64,000 bases of DNA from Yoonia maritima (lineage in GTDB: Bacteria; Pseudomonadota; Alphaproteobacteria; Rhodobacterales; Rhodobacteraceae): positions 310,001-374,000 of the forward strand of contig NZ_PVTP01000004.1 of assembly GCF_003003285.1 (NCBI RefSeq). The letters run 5' to 3'. Positions 18,281 to 27,564 of this stretch are shown one piece after another. A model generated the notes under the pieces. It saw only the letters and a list, made by a program, of their open reading frames with translations, was not told where the DNA came from and made no database searches. The position numbers were made by a program, and so were the translations under genes. Every line of letters begins with the position of its first letter. The first letter of the stretch is position 1.

Positions 18281-19969
18281 ATGGGCGAGCCGATTAAAAT
18301 ATTACTGCGGCAAGGTGTCAATGATGCAAAGTCGGCCTGCTATGATGCAGCTCGTGTTGTAAAAACACGGGGTCCAACACAGATACAGTTCTGGTTTATC
18401 GCGCTTGTCATTGGCATTGGCGCCGGGTTGGCCGCGTTGTTTTTCAGGCTTGGTATCGAATATATTCAGTCGACGCTTTATGGCACAGACGATATTACCC
18501 GACTTCATAGTTTTATCGCGGGCCTAAAGTGGTACCAGATCGTTGCAATTCCAGTGGCAGGCGGGCTGGTCGTTGGTGTCATTCTCGATAGGTTTACCGA
18601 TGACGGGCGTGTCCGGTCTGTTGGTGACGTTATTGAAGGGGCGGCATTGTCTGAAGGTCGCGTCGAAGTGCGGCGCGGGCTCGCCTCGGCTGTAGCATCG
18701 TTGCTAACCCTTTCATCCGGCGGATCAACGGGCCGTGAGGGGCCGGTCGTTCACCTTGCTGCTGTGTTGTCGACTATCGTCTGTCGATGGTTGAATGCGA
18801 ACGGGATCACAGGCCGGGACTTGCTTGGTTGTGCTGTTGCTGCTGCAGTTTCAGCCAGCTTTAACGCGCCGATTGCTGGCGCGTTATTTGCTCTTGAGGT
18901 CGTGTTGCGCCACTTTGCAGTTCATGCATTTGCGCCGATTGTTATCGCGTCAGTGGCCGGCACTGTCATTAACCGTCTGGCATTTGGCGATGTCACTGAA
19001 TTTGTCCTGCCGGTGCAGAATGCATTGGCATTTTACGTCGAGCTACCAGCATTTCTGATCCTTGGTCTTGTGTGCGGCCTCGTGGCTGTCATCTTGATGA
19101 AAGCCATCTTTTGGGCGGACGACTTTGGTACCTATATTCAAAACGAGACCGGTTTGCCGCGGTTTTTGCGTCCTGCCATTGCGGGCGGATTGCTTGGGGC
19201 TATCGCGATCTGGTGGCCGCATATCATTGGCGTCGGCTATGAAACAACGTCTGCCGCGCTTCAGGGGAACCTTGTTTTACACGAAGCCATCACGTTTGGT
19301 ATCTTAAAGGTGGTCGCCGTTGCGATCACCATGGGGGGACGTATGGGCGGCGGCGTTTTTTCTCCGTCATTGATGGTCGGTGCGCTGACAGGTTTGGCAT
19401 TTGGTCTGATTGCAACCGCGATTTTCCCCACCGTATCGGGTGAAGGAACATTGTATGCGCTGGCCGGTATGGGCGCGGTCGCGGCAGCTGTATTGGGGGC
19501 TCCGATTTCGACAACTTTGATCGTGTTCGAACTAACAGGTGATTGGCAGACCGGATTAGCGGTCATGGTCGCTGTGTCACTTTCGACGGCACTGTCATCG
19601 CGTCTGGTTGATCGGTCGTTTTTTCTTACGCAACTTGAACGGCGCAATGTGCATTTGGCGGCCGGCCCACAGGCCTATCTCTTGGCGACTTTCAAGGTCT
19701 CGAGCGTGATGCGGCCTGCGGACACACCGCGCGCGGCGCCAGAAGACATCTGTTGGGATTTGATCCGCGATGGTGTGTATGTCGATGGGAATGCTACACT
19801 CGAACAGGCCATGCCCCTGTTCGAGCAGGCCAGTCACACGTTTATTCCGGTGGTGACGTTGGGTGGCGAAGACAGCCCACCGCAATTATGGGGCGCGCTG
19901 TTTCAGGTGGATGCGTTGAAGGCGATGAACCGGGCGTTGTCAGAGACAGCCGCCGAGGAACATTCTTAA
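18281..19969 (+). CDS. ClC-family chloride channel/transporter
   Basis: The 562-residue protein has the ClC membrane fold (about residues 35-440) and a C-terminal CBS-like tail. The selectivity/gating motif GREGP is intact with the gating glutamate at 153, SFNAPIAGALF follows near 193-203, and the helix-N motif GGGVFSPSL is present. At the position of the internal proton glutamate of the ClC-ec1 exchanger (its E203) this protein has valine (LFALEVVL, E206-V207), as in ClC channels, so it may conduct chloride without proton exchange; this is inference from alignment by eye. The start lacks a strong Shine-Dalgarno, so a downstream start is possible. Its end overlaps the convergent DUF427 gene by four bases. 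Confidence 0.9.
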   Translation: MGEPIKILLRQGVNDAKSACYDAARVVKTRGPTQIQFWFIALVIGIGAGLAALFFRLGIEYIQSTLYGTDDITRLHSFIAGLKWYQIVAIPVAGGLVVGVILDRFTDDGRVRSVGDVIEGAALSEGRVEVRRGLASAVASLLTLSSGGSTGREGPVVHLAAVLSTIVCRWLNANGITGRDLLGCAVAAAVSASFNAPIAGALFALEVVLRHFAVHAFAPIVIASVAGTVINRLAFGDVTEFVLPVQNALAFYVELPAFLILGLVCGLVAVILMKAIFWADDFGTYIQNETGLPRFLRPAIAGGLLGAIAIWWPHIIGVGYETTSAALQGNLVLHEAITFGILKVVAVAITMGGRMGGGVFSPSLMVGALTGLAFGLIATAIFPTVSGEGTLYALAGMGAVAAAVLGAPISTTLIVFELTGDWQTGLAVMVAVSLSTALSSRLVDRSFFLTQLERRNVHLAAGPQAYLLATFKVSSVMRPADTPRAAPEDICWDLIRDGVYVDGNATLEQAMPLFEQASHTFIPVVTLGGEDSPPQLWGALFQVDALKAMNRALSETAAEEHS

Positions 19970-20307
19970 ATCTGTTCGACGGCTACCTTGTTTGTATAAA
20001 ATGCGAGGTGGTCTTTGATTTCGGCGACGTCTGCGTTTGGATCAGTATAGGACCATACTGCATCTGCGATCGGGCCGCTTTTGGCAACGATTGAAAAATA
20101 GCTTGCTTCGCCTTTGAATGGGCACGACGATTTTGTCTCGGACGGTTCAAGAAAGGCCATCGCAATATCGCTACGCGGGAAATAGATTACTGCAGGATAG
20201 TCACCTTCTGTCAGTTCAAGCGCGTTCTGACTTTCGCCAAGGACAGCACCACCTGCACGTACAACCCAAGTGCCAGTTGCCGGACGAATTTTGATGTGAT
20301 CAGCCAT
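19966..20307 (-). CDS. DUF427-family protein
   Basis: A 113-residue soluble protein matching DUF427 (PF04248): an N-terminal TWVVRAGGAVLGES strand pair, VIYFPRSDIAMAFLE near the middle, the CPFKGEASYFSI motif, and the IADAVWSYTDPNADVAEIKDHLAFY end. The fold is a small beta-barrel of unknown function, common in alphaproteobacteria and actinobacteria. It converges on and overlaps the ClC gene by four bases, so the two transcripts may interfere. Confidence 0.88.
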   Translation of the reverse strand: MADHIKIRPATGTWVVRAGGAVLGESQNALELTEGDYPAVIYFPRSDIAMAFLEPSETKSSCPFKGEASYFSIVAKSGPIADAVWSYTDPNADVAEIKDHLAFYTNKVAVEQI

Positions 20308-20385
20308 GAGCGAATTCCTTTTGGTGAAGGCCGCAACAAATGTTACCGCCGTAGCGTGTTATGGGCGCAGTATGACAGTTTCATG

Positions 20386-22170
20386 TCAAAGCGGTGCGCA
20401 GGCATTAGTCAGCCAAGCGCGGGTCGCATCGTCAAGACGCGGCGCAAGAAGCGTGACTGTATCCGCATGATAGCGATCAATCCAGTCCCGTTCTGCCTTT
20501 GTCAGCAAGTCAGTATCAATCAAGCGTCGATCTAGGGGGACGAAGGTCAAGGTGTCAAATGACAACATATCTCGCCTGTCAGCGCCGGGCAATTTTGGGG
20601 CAGGGACCACCGTGATCAGGTTCTCAATCCGAATGCCAAATTCCCCTTCGCGGTAGTAACCGGGTTCGTTTGACAGGATCATACCGGGTTCGAGTGCAAT
20701 GTCCGACCGGCGTGAGATGCCTTGCGGTCCTTCGTGGACGCTAAGGTAGCTACCAACACCATGGCCTGTACCATGATCATAATCCTGACCAGCCAGCCAC
20801 AGTGGTGCACGTGCCAAGGCGTCCAAATGCTGACCCGCGACCCCTTTAGGAAACCGAATGCGGCTGACCGCGATCATGCCCTGCAGTACGCGTGTGTAGA
20901 AATTTCGGTGCTCGGCTGTTGGATCGCCAACAATGATGGTGCGTGTGATGTCGGTTGTACCATCCACATATTGGCCACCGCTATCAACCAAAAGCAATTC
21001 GCCCTTGTTGACTGCACGGTTGGTCTTTTCGTTGACGCGATAATGCACAATCGCGCCATGCGGTCCCGCGCCGCTGATGGTTTCAAAGCTGATGTCACGC
21101 AGGGCATTTGTCTGAACGCGAAATACCTCGAGAGCTTTGACCACATCGATTTCGGTTAGCTGACCTTTTGGTGCTTCGTCGTCTAACCATGCCAAGAATT
21201 TGACCATCGCAACAGCGTCGCGGGCATGCGCAGCTTTTGCGCCCGAAATTTCTGTAGGATTCTTAACGGCTTTTGGTAACAAACAAGGATCTGGCCGTTT
21301 TACGGTCGCGATCTTTGCGTTTTCCAACGTGGCTGCAACGATGTTTGGGCAGGATCCAACGTCAATTTGTACAGGTCCAGATAGCTGTGCGACCGCTTCC
21401 AAGAAATGCGTGATATTGCGCATGATTACATCATGGCCCAAGTGTTCGGCGACGCTGTCCGCCTTGCCGGGGCCTGCGAACAGGTCAACCTGTCCAGTGG
21501 CATGAAGAATAGCAAAGGCCTGAGGAACAGGATTTCGTTCGATATCTGTCCCACGTATGTTCAAAAGCCATGCGATACTATCAGGCAGTGTGATAATGGC
21601 AGACTGCGCGGACAGGCCTTTGGCAATGCGCACGCGTTTGTCGGTGTGTGTCTCACCTGCGTGCTCAATCGCATGGGCGGTGAACGGCGCGGATGGTGCC
21701 GTTGGTTGATCTTCCCATATTGTATCAATCAAATTGTCGACGGGGCGAAGCACATAGTCTTGCAAGTCTTTAGTCAGATTGTTGATTTCCTGTGCCGTAT
21801 GAAGCCACGGGTCAAATCCGATCGTCGCACTAGGTGGCAAGTGTTTCGCTATCCAGTCAGCGAGCAAGGTTTCAGGCCAATCCACAGGTGTAAACACGCT
21901 GTCAACTTCGGTGCGAACTTGCACGCGGTATCGGCCATCAACGAACACACCGGCGATATCAGGCAGTACCGCGCAAAATCCTGCGGACCCCGAGAACCCT
22001 GTCAGCCAAGCCAACCGCGCATCGCGAGGTGCCACGTATTCACCTTGGTGCGCATCGGCACGTGGGACAATAAAGGCATCGAGACCTTGTGCTTTCATTT
22101 GCGCACGTAGATCAGTAAGCCGGGGTGGGCCTTGTTCCGGGTGCGTTTGCGCCGCAAAATTTTGAAACAT
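20386..22170 (-). CDS. Xaa-Pro aminopeptidase (M24B family)
   Basis: This 594-residue enzyme removes N-terminal residues preceding proline. It has two creatinase-type N-terminal domains (the first with VPRADAHQGEYV near 35-46) and a C-terminal M24 pita-bread domain in which the five metal ligands are visible: aspartates in LVDSGGQYVDGTTDITR, histidine in GTGHGVGSYLSVHEGP, and glutamates in LSNEPGYY and GIRIEN. This three-domain length (about 600) is typical of the longer aminopeptidase P group. A 24-bp palindrome lies 45 bp upstream, between this gene and cobT, and an AGGGC motif sits seven bases before the ATG. Confidence 0.93.
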   Translation of the reverse strand: MFQNFAAQTHPEQGPPRLTDLRAQMKAQGLDAFIVPRADAHQGEYVAPRDARLAWLTGFSGSAGFCAVLPDIAGVFVDGRYRVQVRTEVDSVFTPVDWPETLLADWIAKHLPPSATIGFDPWLHTAQEINNLTKDLQDYVLRPVDNLIDTIWEDQPTAPSAPFTAHAIEHAGETHTDKRVRIAKGLSAQSAIITLPDSIAWLLNIRGTDIERNPVPQAFAILHATGQVDLFAGPGKADSVAEHLGHDVIMRNITHFLEAVAQLSGPVQIDVGSCPNIVAATLENAKIATVKRPDPCLLPKAVKNPTEISGAKAAHARDAVAMVKFLAWLDDEAPKGQLTEIDVVKALEVFRVQTNALRDISFETISGAGPHGAIVHYRVNEKTNRAVNKGELLLVDSGGQYVDGTTDITRTIIVGDPTAEHRNFYTRVLQGMIAVSRIRFPKGVAGQHLDALARAPLWLAGQDYDHGTGHGVGSYLSVHEGPQGISRRSDIALEPGMILSNEPGYYREGEFGIRIENLITVVPAPKLPGADRRDMLSFDTLTFVPLDRRLIDTDLLTKAERDWIDRYHADTVTLLAPRLDDATRAWLTNACAPL

Positions 22171-22214
22171 ATCGATGCCCTAAAAGTAAGGTTTCTAAAT
22201 ACACGACGCCGGTA

Positions 22215-22238
22215 GATCAAATTTAGCTAAATTTGATC
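22215..22238. repeat. 24-bp perfect palindrome, copy 2
   Basis: This is the same sequence as at 4362-4385. It lies in the short gap between the cobT stop and the aminopeptidase start on the minus strand. Both copies sit upstream of a minus-strand gene and both are flanked by GCGC on one side, so their shared extent is about 29 bp when one is inverted. Confidence 0.9.
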
Positions 22239-22242
22239 GCGC

Positions 22243-24123
22243 CTAGCCCGCTTTACGCATACCCAACACACGTGCACGTTTGCGCGGATCTGTGTCAAAT
22301 AAACTGGCGAGCTGTTCGGTCATCGCACCGGCCAATTGTTCAACATCAGTGATCGTCACTGCGCGTTCGTAATAGCGCGTCACGTCGTGTCCGATGCCAA
22401 TAGCAACCAACTCTACGGCTTTGCGCTTTTCGACCATGGCGATCACGTCACGCAGGTGTTTTTCCAGATAGTTGGCAGGGTTCACTGACAATGTGGAATC
22501 GTCAACCGGCGCACCGTCTGAGATTACCATCAACACTTTGCGTTGCTCTGGGCGGTTCACCACACGGCGGTGCGCCCATTCGAGCGCCTCTCCGTCGATG
22601 TTTTCCTTCAGCAAGCCTTCTTTCATCATCAGCCCAAGGTTAGGGCGAGTCCGGCGCCAAGGCGCGTCAGCAGATTTATAGATGATGTGGCGCAGATCGT
22701 TCAGGCGACCGGGTTTTGCGCTACGGCCTTCGCCTAACCATTTCTCGCGGGACTGGCCGCCTTTCCATGCTTTCGTGGTAAAGCCCAAAATCTCGACCTT
22801 TACGTCGCAGCGTTCGAGCGTCCGTGCCATAACATCCGCACAGATTGCAGCGATCGAGATGGGGCGTCCGCGCATTGAACCAGAGTTGTCGAGCAATAGC
22901 GTCACAACGGTATCGCGGAATTCGGTGTCTTTTTCGACTTTGAAAGAGAGCGGGGTTGTCGGCGATGCAACGACACGTGCCAAACGGCCTGCGTCCAAAA
23001 TGCCCTCTTCTCGGTCAAATTCCCATGACCGGTTCTGCTGGGCCTGAAGACGACGTTGCAGTTTATTCGCCAACCGGCTTACCGCGCCTTTTAGCGGTTC
23101 AAGCTGCTGGTCCAGATATGCGCGAAGGCGTTCAAGCTCGGCTGCTTCTGCCAAATCTTCGGCACCGATTTCTTCGTCGAACTCGGTCGTGAATACCGTG
23201 TAGTCTGGATCAGCATCCGAAACAGGTTGCGGGGCAGGCGGGTCAAGCGGGGCCTCGCCCTCGGGCATTTCGGCTTCTTCGCCCATCTCTTGATCAGCTT
23301 GATCATCCATGCTGACCTGCGCCTGACTGGCGTCTTGTTGTTCGTCTTGCGATTGTTCGGGGGCTGCGTCGGCTTCTTCGCCTTCGTCATCATCGTCGCC
23401 GGTGCTATCCGGTTCTTGCTGATCTTCGTCGCTACCTTCTTCGGCTTGGTCTTCTTGATCGTCATCAAGACTGTCAGGATCATCGCCAAGCTGATCGCCA
23501 TAGCCCATGTCACTGATCAACTGGCGGGCCAGCTTTGCAAAGGCTTGTTGGTCGTTCAGTGTGTTTTCAAGGTTATCGAGCGTGCCATCGCAGTGGTCCT
23601 CGATAAAGCCACGCCACAGTTCCATGACGTTGTCTGCACCTTTAGGTAGATCGCGGCCTGTTGCCATGTGGCGAATTAAGTAGCCAGCGGCAACCGACAA
23701 AGGTGCGTCAGCAGCCTGCGTGATCTGGTCATAGCCCTTACGCATTGCTTCGTTTTCGATTTTGGCGTCGATGTTGCCAGCGGTGCCGGGCATGTGTTGC
23801 GCGCCAACGGCTTCGATCCGGGCGGTTTCCATCGCGTCATACAGATCGCGCGCCATTTGCCCTTGGGGCATGTAGCGTGCGGATACTTTTGGATCGTGGA
23901 ACTTGTGGCGGAGTGCAAAAGCGTCTGCCGTGCCGCGCGCCAAAAGCACCTCGTCACGGGTCATGCGCCGCGTCACTTGGGGCAGGCGTATGCTGTCGGC
24001 TGTCTGGCCTGCAGGATCCACCGAATAAGTGACCGACAATTCAGAATCGTCGGCCAAAACTTTGGTCGCCTCGGCAAGTGCCTTTTTGAACGGGTCGGCG
24101 GGGTTATCGGTAGGTTTGTTCAT
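22243..24123 (-). CDS. cobT: Cobaltochelatase subunit CobT
   Basis: CobT works with CobS (AAA+ ATPase) and CobN to insert cobalt into hydrogenobyrinate a,c-diamide in aerobic cobalamin synthesis. The 626-residue protein has a conserved N-terminal region ([21 protein letters not shown]-type, shown partly), a highly acidic Asp/Glu/Gln-rich stretch around 210-300, and a C-terminal von Willebrand A domain with a complete MIDAS motif [12 protein letters not shown] near 415, plus [13 protein letters not shown] near 540. AAAGGACG precedes the ATG. cobS lies 1.8 kb further on the same strand, separated by three genes; in many relatives the two are closer. Confidence 0.95.
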   Translation of the reverse strand: MNKPTDNPADPFKKALAEATKVLADDSELSVTYSVDPAGQTADSIRLPQVTRRMTRDEVLLARGTADAFALRHKFHDPKVSARYMPQGQMARDLYDAMETARIEAVGAQHMPGTAGNIDAKIENEAMRKGYDQITQAADAPLSVAAGYLIRHMATGRDLPKGADNVMELWRGFIEDHCDGTLDNLENTLNDQQAFAKLARQLISDMGYGDQLGDDPDSLDDDQEDQAEEGSDEDQQEPDSTGDDDDEGEEADAAPEQSQDEQQDASQAQVSMDDQADQEMGEEAEMPEGEAPLDPPAPQPVSDADPDYTVFTTEFDEEIGAEDLAEAAELERLRAYLDQQLEPLKGAVSRLANKLQRRLQAQQNRSWEFDREEGILDAGRLARVVASPTTPLSFKVEKDTEFRDTVVTLLLDNSGSMRGRPISIAAICADVMARTLERCDVKVEILGFTTKAWKGGQSREKWLGEGRSAKPGRLNDLRHIIYKSADAPWRRTRPNLGLMMKEGLLKENIDGEALEWAHRRVVNRPEQRKVLMVISDGAPVDDSTLSVNPANYLEKHLRDVIAMVEKRKAVELVAIGIGHDVTRYYERAVTITDVEQLAGAMTEQLASLFDTDPRKRARVLGMRKAG

Positions 24124-24199
24124 CGGCTACGTCCTTTGTTGCTTTGCAAACTAGAACCCGATGCACGCAATGACCAGAGGGCAGACGCGGAAACCTAGG

Positions 24200-24565
24200 C
24201 TATTCTTCCTCGAGGTGATCGTCTTCAAATGTAATCATAGCCTCTGGCGCGATTTCAAATACATTTTCAACCATTTCATGCATGTTATTTAGGCGCGCAA
24301 CACCGCGAATGACGGTGCCGTCTTCGTCAACAAAAGCAAGGCGTGGTTGATAGGTTTTACCGCCGACTTCGATCGAACCTTCGTCAAATAGATAGGCTAA
24401 CTCGGTCACGATTCCTTCGACGTTGGCCTTTGCGATGTCTTCACTCATGTTTTCTGCAAATAAAGGAAGTAGCGTGTGTGCAACAAGCGTTGTCGCGGCT
24501 TCGACCAAATCTTCGTGACCAATAACATAGCCATCTGGAAGTTCGGTCCCAATTTTCATCTTCAT
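24200..24565 (-). CDS. Conserved hypothetical acidic protein
   Basis: I do not recognise this 121-residue protein. It is acidic, without a signal peptide or membrane helix, and has alternating helix and strand character: LPDGYVIGHEDLVEAATTLVAH, then FAENMSEDIAKANVEGIV, a beta-rich GKTYQPRLAFVDEDGTV segment, and a Glu/Asp-rich tail (DDHLEEE). The start at 24565 has an AGGAAA motif six bases upstream. It reads towards cobT with a 76-bp gap, so it may be cotranscribed with the cobaltochelatase gene, but no function can be inferred from that. Confidence 0.6.
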   Translation of the reverse strand: MKMKIGTELPDGYVIGHEDLVEAATTLVAHTLLPLFAENMSEDIAKANVEGIVTELAYLFDEGSIEVGGKTYQPRLAFVDEDGTVIRGVARLNNMHEMVENVFEIAPEAMITFEDDHLEEE

Positions 24566-24657
24566 ATTAATTTCCTACTCTTAAACTTTTCGTAATAATA
24601 CGGTGAAAACCGACGGGATTGTGACATTCTCGGGGCGTTTCAAGTACAGCTTTAAGT

Positions 24658-25053
24658 TTAGCTTAATAAAAGTCCAGTACACTCTCGGATTAGGCGTGCT
24701 GCATGATGTTGCGCCCAGTCGGCATCGCCAGGGTCATCGTTGAATGTCGCACGGGTCAGAAGGGCGGCATGGGCTGACTTTGACGCGATACGCCAATTCA
24801 AAACTTCACGTGCATGGTCTGCTGGCATAATCGCATTGATTAACTGTACCATGTTGTCGCGCTGGGTTTTCGTAGCTTCGGAGCCTTCTCCATCAAACAT
24901 CCACTGAAATTCCATCGTTGCAGAAAGTCTTCCAGCGCAGGTCGCGAACACGCGAAGTTGTTCGTCTTTGAGACGTAAATCGGCGTGGGCTGCCTGCATA
25001 GTCATCATGACACAGAAAGCCATACGGATAAGGTGCTGCGCGAAATTTTCCAT
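24658..25053 (-). CDS. Small exported protein of unknown function
   Basis: A 131-residue protein with an apparent N-terminal signal peptide (MENFAQHLIRMAFCVMMTMQ) and a likely cut after AAHA near residue 24. The mature part is helical, with two cysteines (TCAGRLS and RECTG) that could form a disulfide in the periplasm. No family is recognised. It lies between the cobT neighbour and the divergent FMN reductase gene. The start has no strong ribosome-binding site, so the exact N-terminus is uncertain. Confidence 0.55.
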   Translation of the reverse strand: MENFAQHLIRMAFCVMMTMQAAHADLRLKDEQLRVFATCAGRLSATMEFQWMFDGEGSEATKTQRDNMVQLINAIMPADHAREVLNWRIASKSAHAALLTRATFNDDPGDADWAQHHAARLIRECTGLLLS

Positions 25054-25252
25054 AATTTCATGCTATCTGGGCGCTGTAAGCGATCAACGGGCCAAGAGTA
25101 TTGTCGATGGTCTATTCGCATAGGTGTTTGTGCGGAAGAAGTGTTGGTATTGTCTTCATTTGCGCACAGACGCTGCGCTCGTGTGTGGATTGTCGATGAC
25201 GTGCTTAGCCTTAAGTTGAGGGTAGAAACAAAATCAAACCTAGGAGATGACG

Positions 25253-25834
25253 ATGTCCACCCTCCCTAAAATTGCTGTAATCATCGGTTCGACCCGTGAA
25301 ACTCGCTTTGCTGATAAACCAGCTGCTTGGCTTATGAAGCAGGCCGAGGCACGTGATGATTTTACCGCAGAGCTTGTCGATCTGCGTGATTATGATCTGC
25401 CCCTGTTTAACGAGGCGGCATCAAATAAATGGATGCCAAGCAGCGATCCCAAAGCTATCGCTTGGCAGGAAAAGCTGGCCGAGTTTGACGGCTATATTTT
25501 CGTTGTGGCCGAATATAACCACTCGATCACTGGCGCGCTTAAAAATGCACTGGATCAGGCGTATAACGAATGGAACCGTAAACCGATGGGTTATCTGGGT
25601 TATGGCGGTGTAGGTGCTGCGCGCGCTGTCGAACATTTACGTCAGATCGGTGTCGAGCTTGCCATGGTGCCGGTCCACGGTGCCGTTCACATCGGCGGTG
25701 GGGACTTTATGGCTGTGCATCCAATGGGTTCTGATGATCCGATTGAGACAATCGAAGACCACATCTTGCCAGCCGCGAACGATATGTTCGATGATATGGT
25801 TTGGTGGGGGAACGCCACCAAAGCCGCGCGTTAA
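25253..25834 (+). CDS. NADPH-dependent FMN reductase family protein
   Basis: A 193-residue flavodoxin-fold protein. The N-terminal VIIGSTRETRF loop binds the FMN phosphate, FVVAEYNHSITGALKNALD carries the conserved YNHSIxGALK motif, and GYLGYGGVGAARAVEHLRQ follows the flavin-edge loop. Such enzymes reduce FMN, quinones or azo compounds with NAD(P)H. The ATG at 25253 is chosen because an AGGAG motif at 25242-25246 lies six bases upstream; the ATG at 25247 is too close to it. It reads away from the minus-strand cobalamin genes on both sides and is separated from cobS by a shared terminator. Confidence 0.9.
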   Translation: MSTLPKIAVIIGSTRETRFADKPAAWLMKQAEARDDFTAELVDLRDYDLPLFNEAASNKWMPSSDPKAIAWQEKLAEFDGYIFVVAEYNHSITGALKNALDQAYNEWNRKPMGYLGYGGVGAARAVEHLRQIGVELAMVPVHGAVHIGGGDFMAVHPMGSDDPIETIEDHILPAANDMFDDMVWWGNATKAAR

Positions 25835-25841
25835 ATACAAG

Positions 25842-25866
25842 AAAGGCGGGGAATTCCCCGCCTTTT
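25842..25866. terminator. Bidirectional terminator between the FMN reductase gene and cobS
   Basis: A perfect 10-bp stem AAAGGCGGGG/CCCCGCCTTT around AATT, with A-runs and T-runs on both sides. It can end both convergent transcripts. Confidence 0.85.
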
Positions 25867-25881
25867 ATACTGTCGTGTTGC

Positions 25882-26868
25882 TTACCCGAGGCTCAGGCTA
25901 GCCGCGCTTTCAGGCAGCTCTTCGTCAAAGCAGCGTTGATAGAATTCAGCAACTGTCTGACGTTCGAGTTCATCGCATTTGTTCAAGAACGACAGGCGGA
26001 ACGCGTATCCGACGTCTTGGAAGATGCGTGTGTTTTCTGCCCATGCCAATACGGTACGTGGTGACATCACTGTGGATAGGTCACCGTTCATAAACGCGGT
26101 GCGGGTCAGATCAGCGACGGTAACCATCTGGCTGATCATTTTGCGGCCTTTTTCGGTGTTGAAATGCGGTGATTTCGACACCACGATAGCTGCTTCTGCA
26201 TCGTGTGACAGGTAGTTCAGCGTCGCCACAAGTGACCAACGGTCCATTTGGGCTTGGTTAATTTGCTGTGTCCCGTGGTACAGTCCAGTTGTATCGCCCA
26301 GGCCAACAGTGTTCGCCGTTGCAAACAGGCGGAAGTATTTGTTGGGGGTGATGATCTCGTTCTGATCCATCAGGGTCAGTTTACCATCTGCTTCGAGAAC
26401 ACGTTGAATGACAAACATAACGTCAGCGCGGCCAGCGTCATATTCATCAAATACGATTGCAACAGGGTTACGAAGCGCCCAAGGCAGAATGCCTTCGTGA
26501 AATTCGGTAACCTGTACGCCATCACGTAGTTTAATCGCGTCTTTCCCGATAAGGTCGATACGAGAAATGTGACTATCAAGGTTTACACGCACCGCTGGCC
26601 AGTTCAGTCGCGCCGCGACTTGTTCGATGTGCGAAGATTTACCTGTCCCGTGGTACCCTTGGATCATAACGCGGCGATTGTAACCGAATCCCGCAAGGAT
26701 CGCTAAAGTCGTATCTGGGTCGAACTTATATGTGCTGTCGATGTCAGGAACGCGATCTGTGCGATCGGCAAAGCCCTTGATTTTCATATCACTGTCGATG
26801 CCAAACACTTCGCGGACCGAAATATCTTCGGTCGGTTTTGCGTTCATATCCAGTGTACCGTCAGCCAT
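25882..26868 (-). CDS. cobS: Cobaltochelatase subunit CobS
   Basis: CobS is the AAA+ ATPase of the cobaltochelatase complex. The 328-residue protein shows the Walker [11 protein letters not shown] near 72-81, Walker [11 protein letters not shown] near 137, the sensor [19 protein letters not shown], and an arginine-finger-type MDRWSLV segment. The length matches known CobS (about 325-332). AAGGCGG precedes the ATG. It is on the same strand as cobT but is split from it by an inverted FMN reductase gene and two unknown genes. Confidence 0.95.
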   Translation of the reverse strand: MADGTLDMNAKPTEDISVREVFGIDSDMKIKGFADRTDRVPDIDSTYKFDPDTTLAILAGFGYNRRVMIQGYHGTGKSSHIEQVAARLNWPAVRVNLDSHISRIDLIGKDAIKLRDGVQVTEFHEGILPWALRNPVAIVFDEYDAGRADVMFVIQRVLEADGKLTLMDQNEIITPNKYFRLFATANTVGLGDTTGLYHGTQQINQAQMDRWSLVATLNYLSHDAEAAIVVSKSPHFNTEKGRKMISQMVTVADLTRTAFMNGDLSTVMSPRTVLAWAENTRIFQDVGYAFRLSFLNKCDELERQTVAEFYQRCFDEELPESAASLSLG

Positions 26869-27021
26869 GTGCGCCGCCTTTGCGTTAGTCGTCTAATGTT
26901 GCGTTATCGGATGCACCATATCGCGTGCCACGGCAAGTACCAGAGGGCGCAGCAAAGTTTGCAAAACCAATTTGGCCTTTGCCGTTTTCTGTGCTTAGGT
27001 TTTGGGCAGCAAGGAGTGACC

Positions 27022-27564
27022 ATGACAACGCTTGAAGACATTGAACATTACATTAATCGTATCGCTTTAGGGGATCGTGATGCATTCGCGTCGCTATATA
27101 ATTCGACCTCGGCGAAACTTTTTGGCGTCACCTTGCGTGTGTTGAATAACCGCGCTGAAGCGGACGACGCATTGCAGGAGGTTTACATCAAGGTTTGGCG
27201 TGCCGCAGGCCGCTATCAGTCAAACGGTCTAAGCCCGATGACGTGGCTGATCACGATAGCACGGAATCATGCTATTGATCGGTTGCGAACCCGTAAAAAG
27301 GGGCAGACGGGGTTGGACGAAGTGGCTGAACTTGCTGATCCAGCGGCTGGACCTGAGGCGCAAGCGATTGCGTCTTCGCAACGGGCGCAGATCAACGACT
27401 GTCTTGATGAACTGCCCGCTGATCGGGCCAAAGCCGTGCGACGCGCCTATCTTGATGGCGACACTTATCAAGATTTGGCGGACCTGATGCAGGTGCCGTT
27501 GAATACGATCCGTACTTGGCTGCGCCGTAGCCTGATCAAATTAAAGGACTGTCTGTCACAATGA
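27022..27564 (+). CDS. ECF-type RNA polymerase sigma factor (SigK-like)
   Basis: A 180-residue group-4 sigma factor with region 2 (FASLYNSTSAKLFGVTLRVL, then EADDALQEVYIKVWRAAGRY, then MTWLITIARNHAIDRLR) and region 4 (LPADRAKAVRRAYLDGDTY, LADLMQVPLNTIRTWLRRS). The ATG at 27022 follows AAGGAG (27011-27016); an in-frame start at 26869 is rejected. It overlaps the downstream anti-sigma gene by four bases (ATGA). Such factors are held inactive by their membrane partner until an envelope signal releases them. Confidence 0.92.
   Translation: MTTLEDIEHYINRIALGDRDAFASLYNSTSAKLFGVTLRVLNNRAEADDALQEVYIKVWRAAGRYQSNGLSPMTWLITIARNHAIDRLRTRKKGQTGLDEVAELADPAAGPEAQAIASSQRAQINDCLDELPADRAKAVRRAYLDGDTYQDLADLMQVPLNTIRTWLRRSLIKLKDCLSQ

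Noticed and set aside
23220-23480. Acidic low-complexity stretch in cobT as an inserted domain or repeat array
   Set aside because: An Asp/Glu/Gln-rich linker before the VWA domain is normal for CobT.
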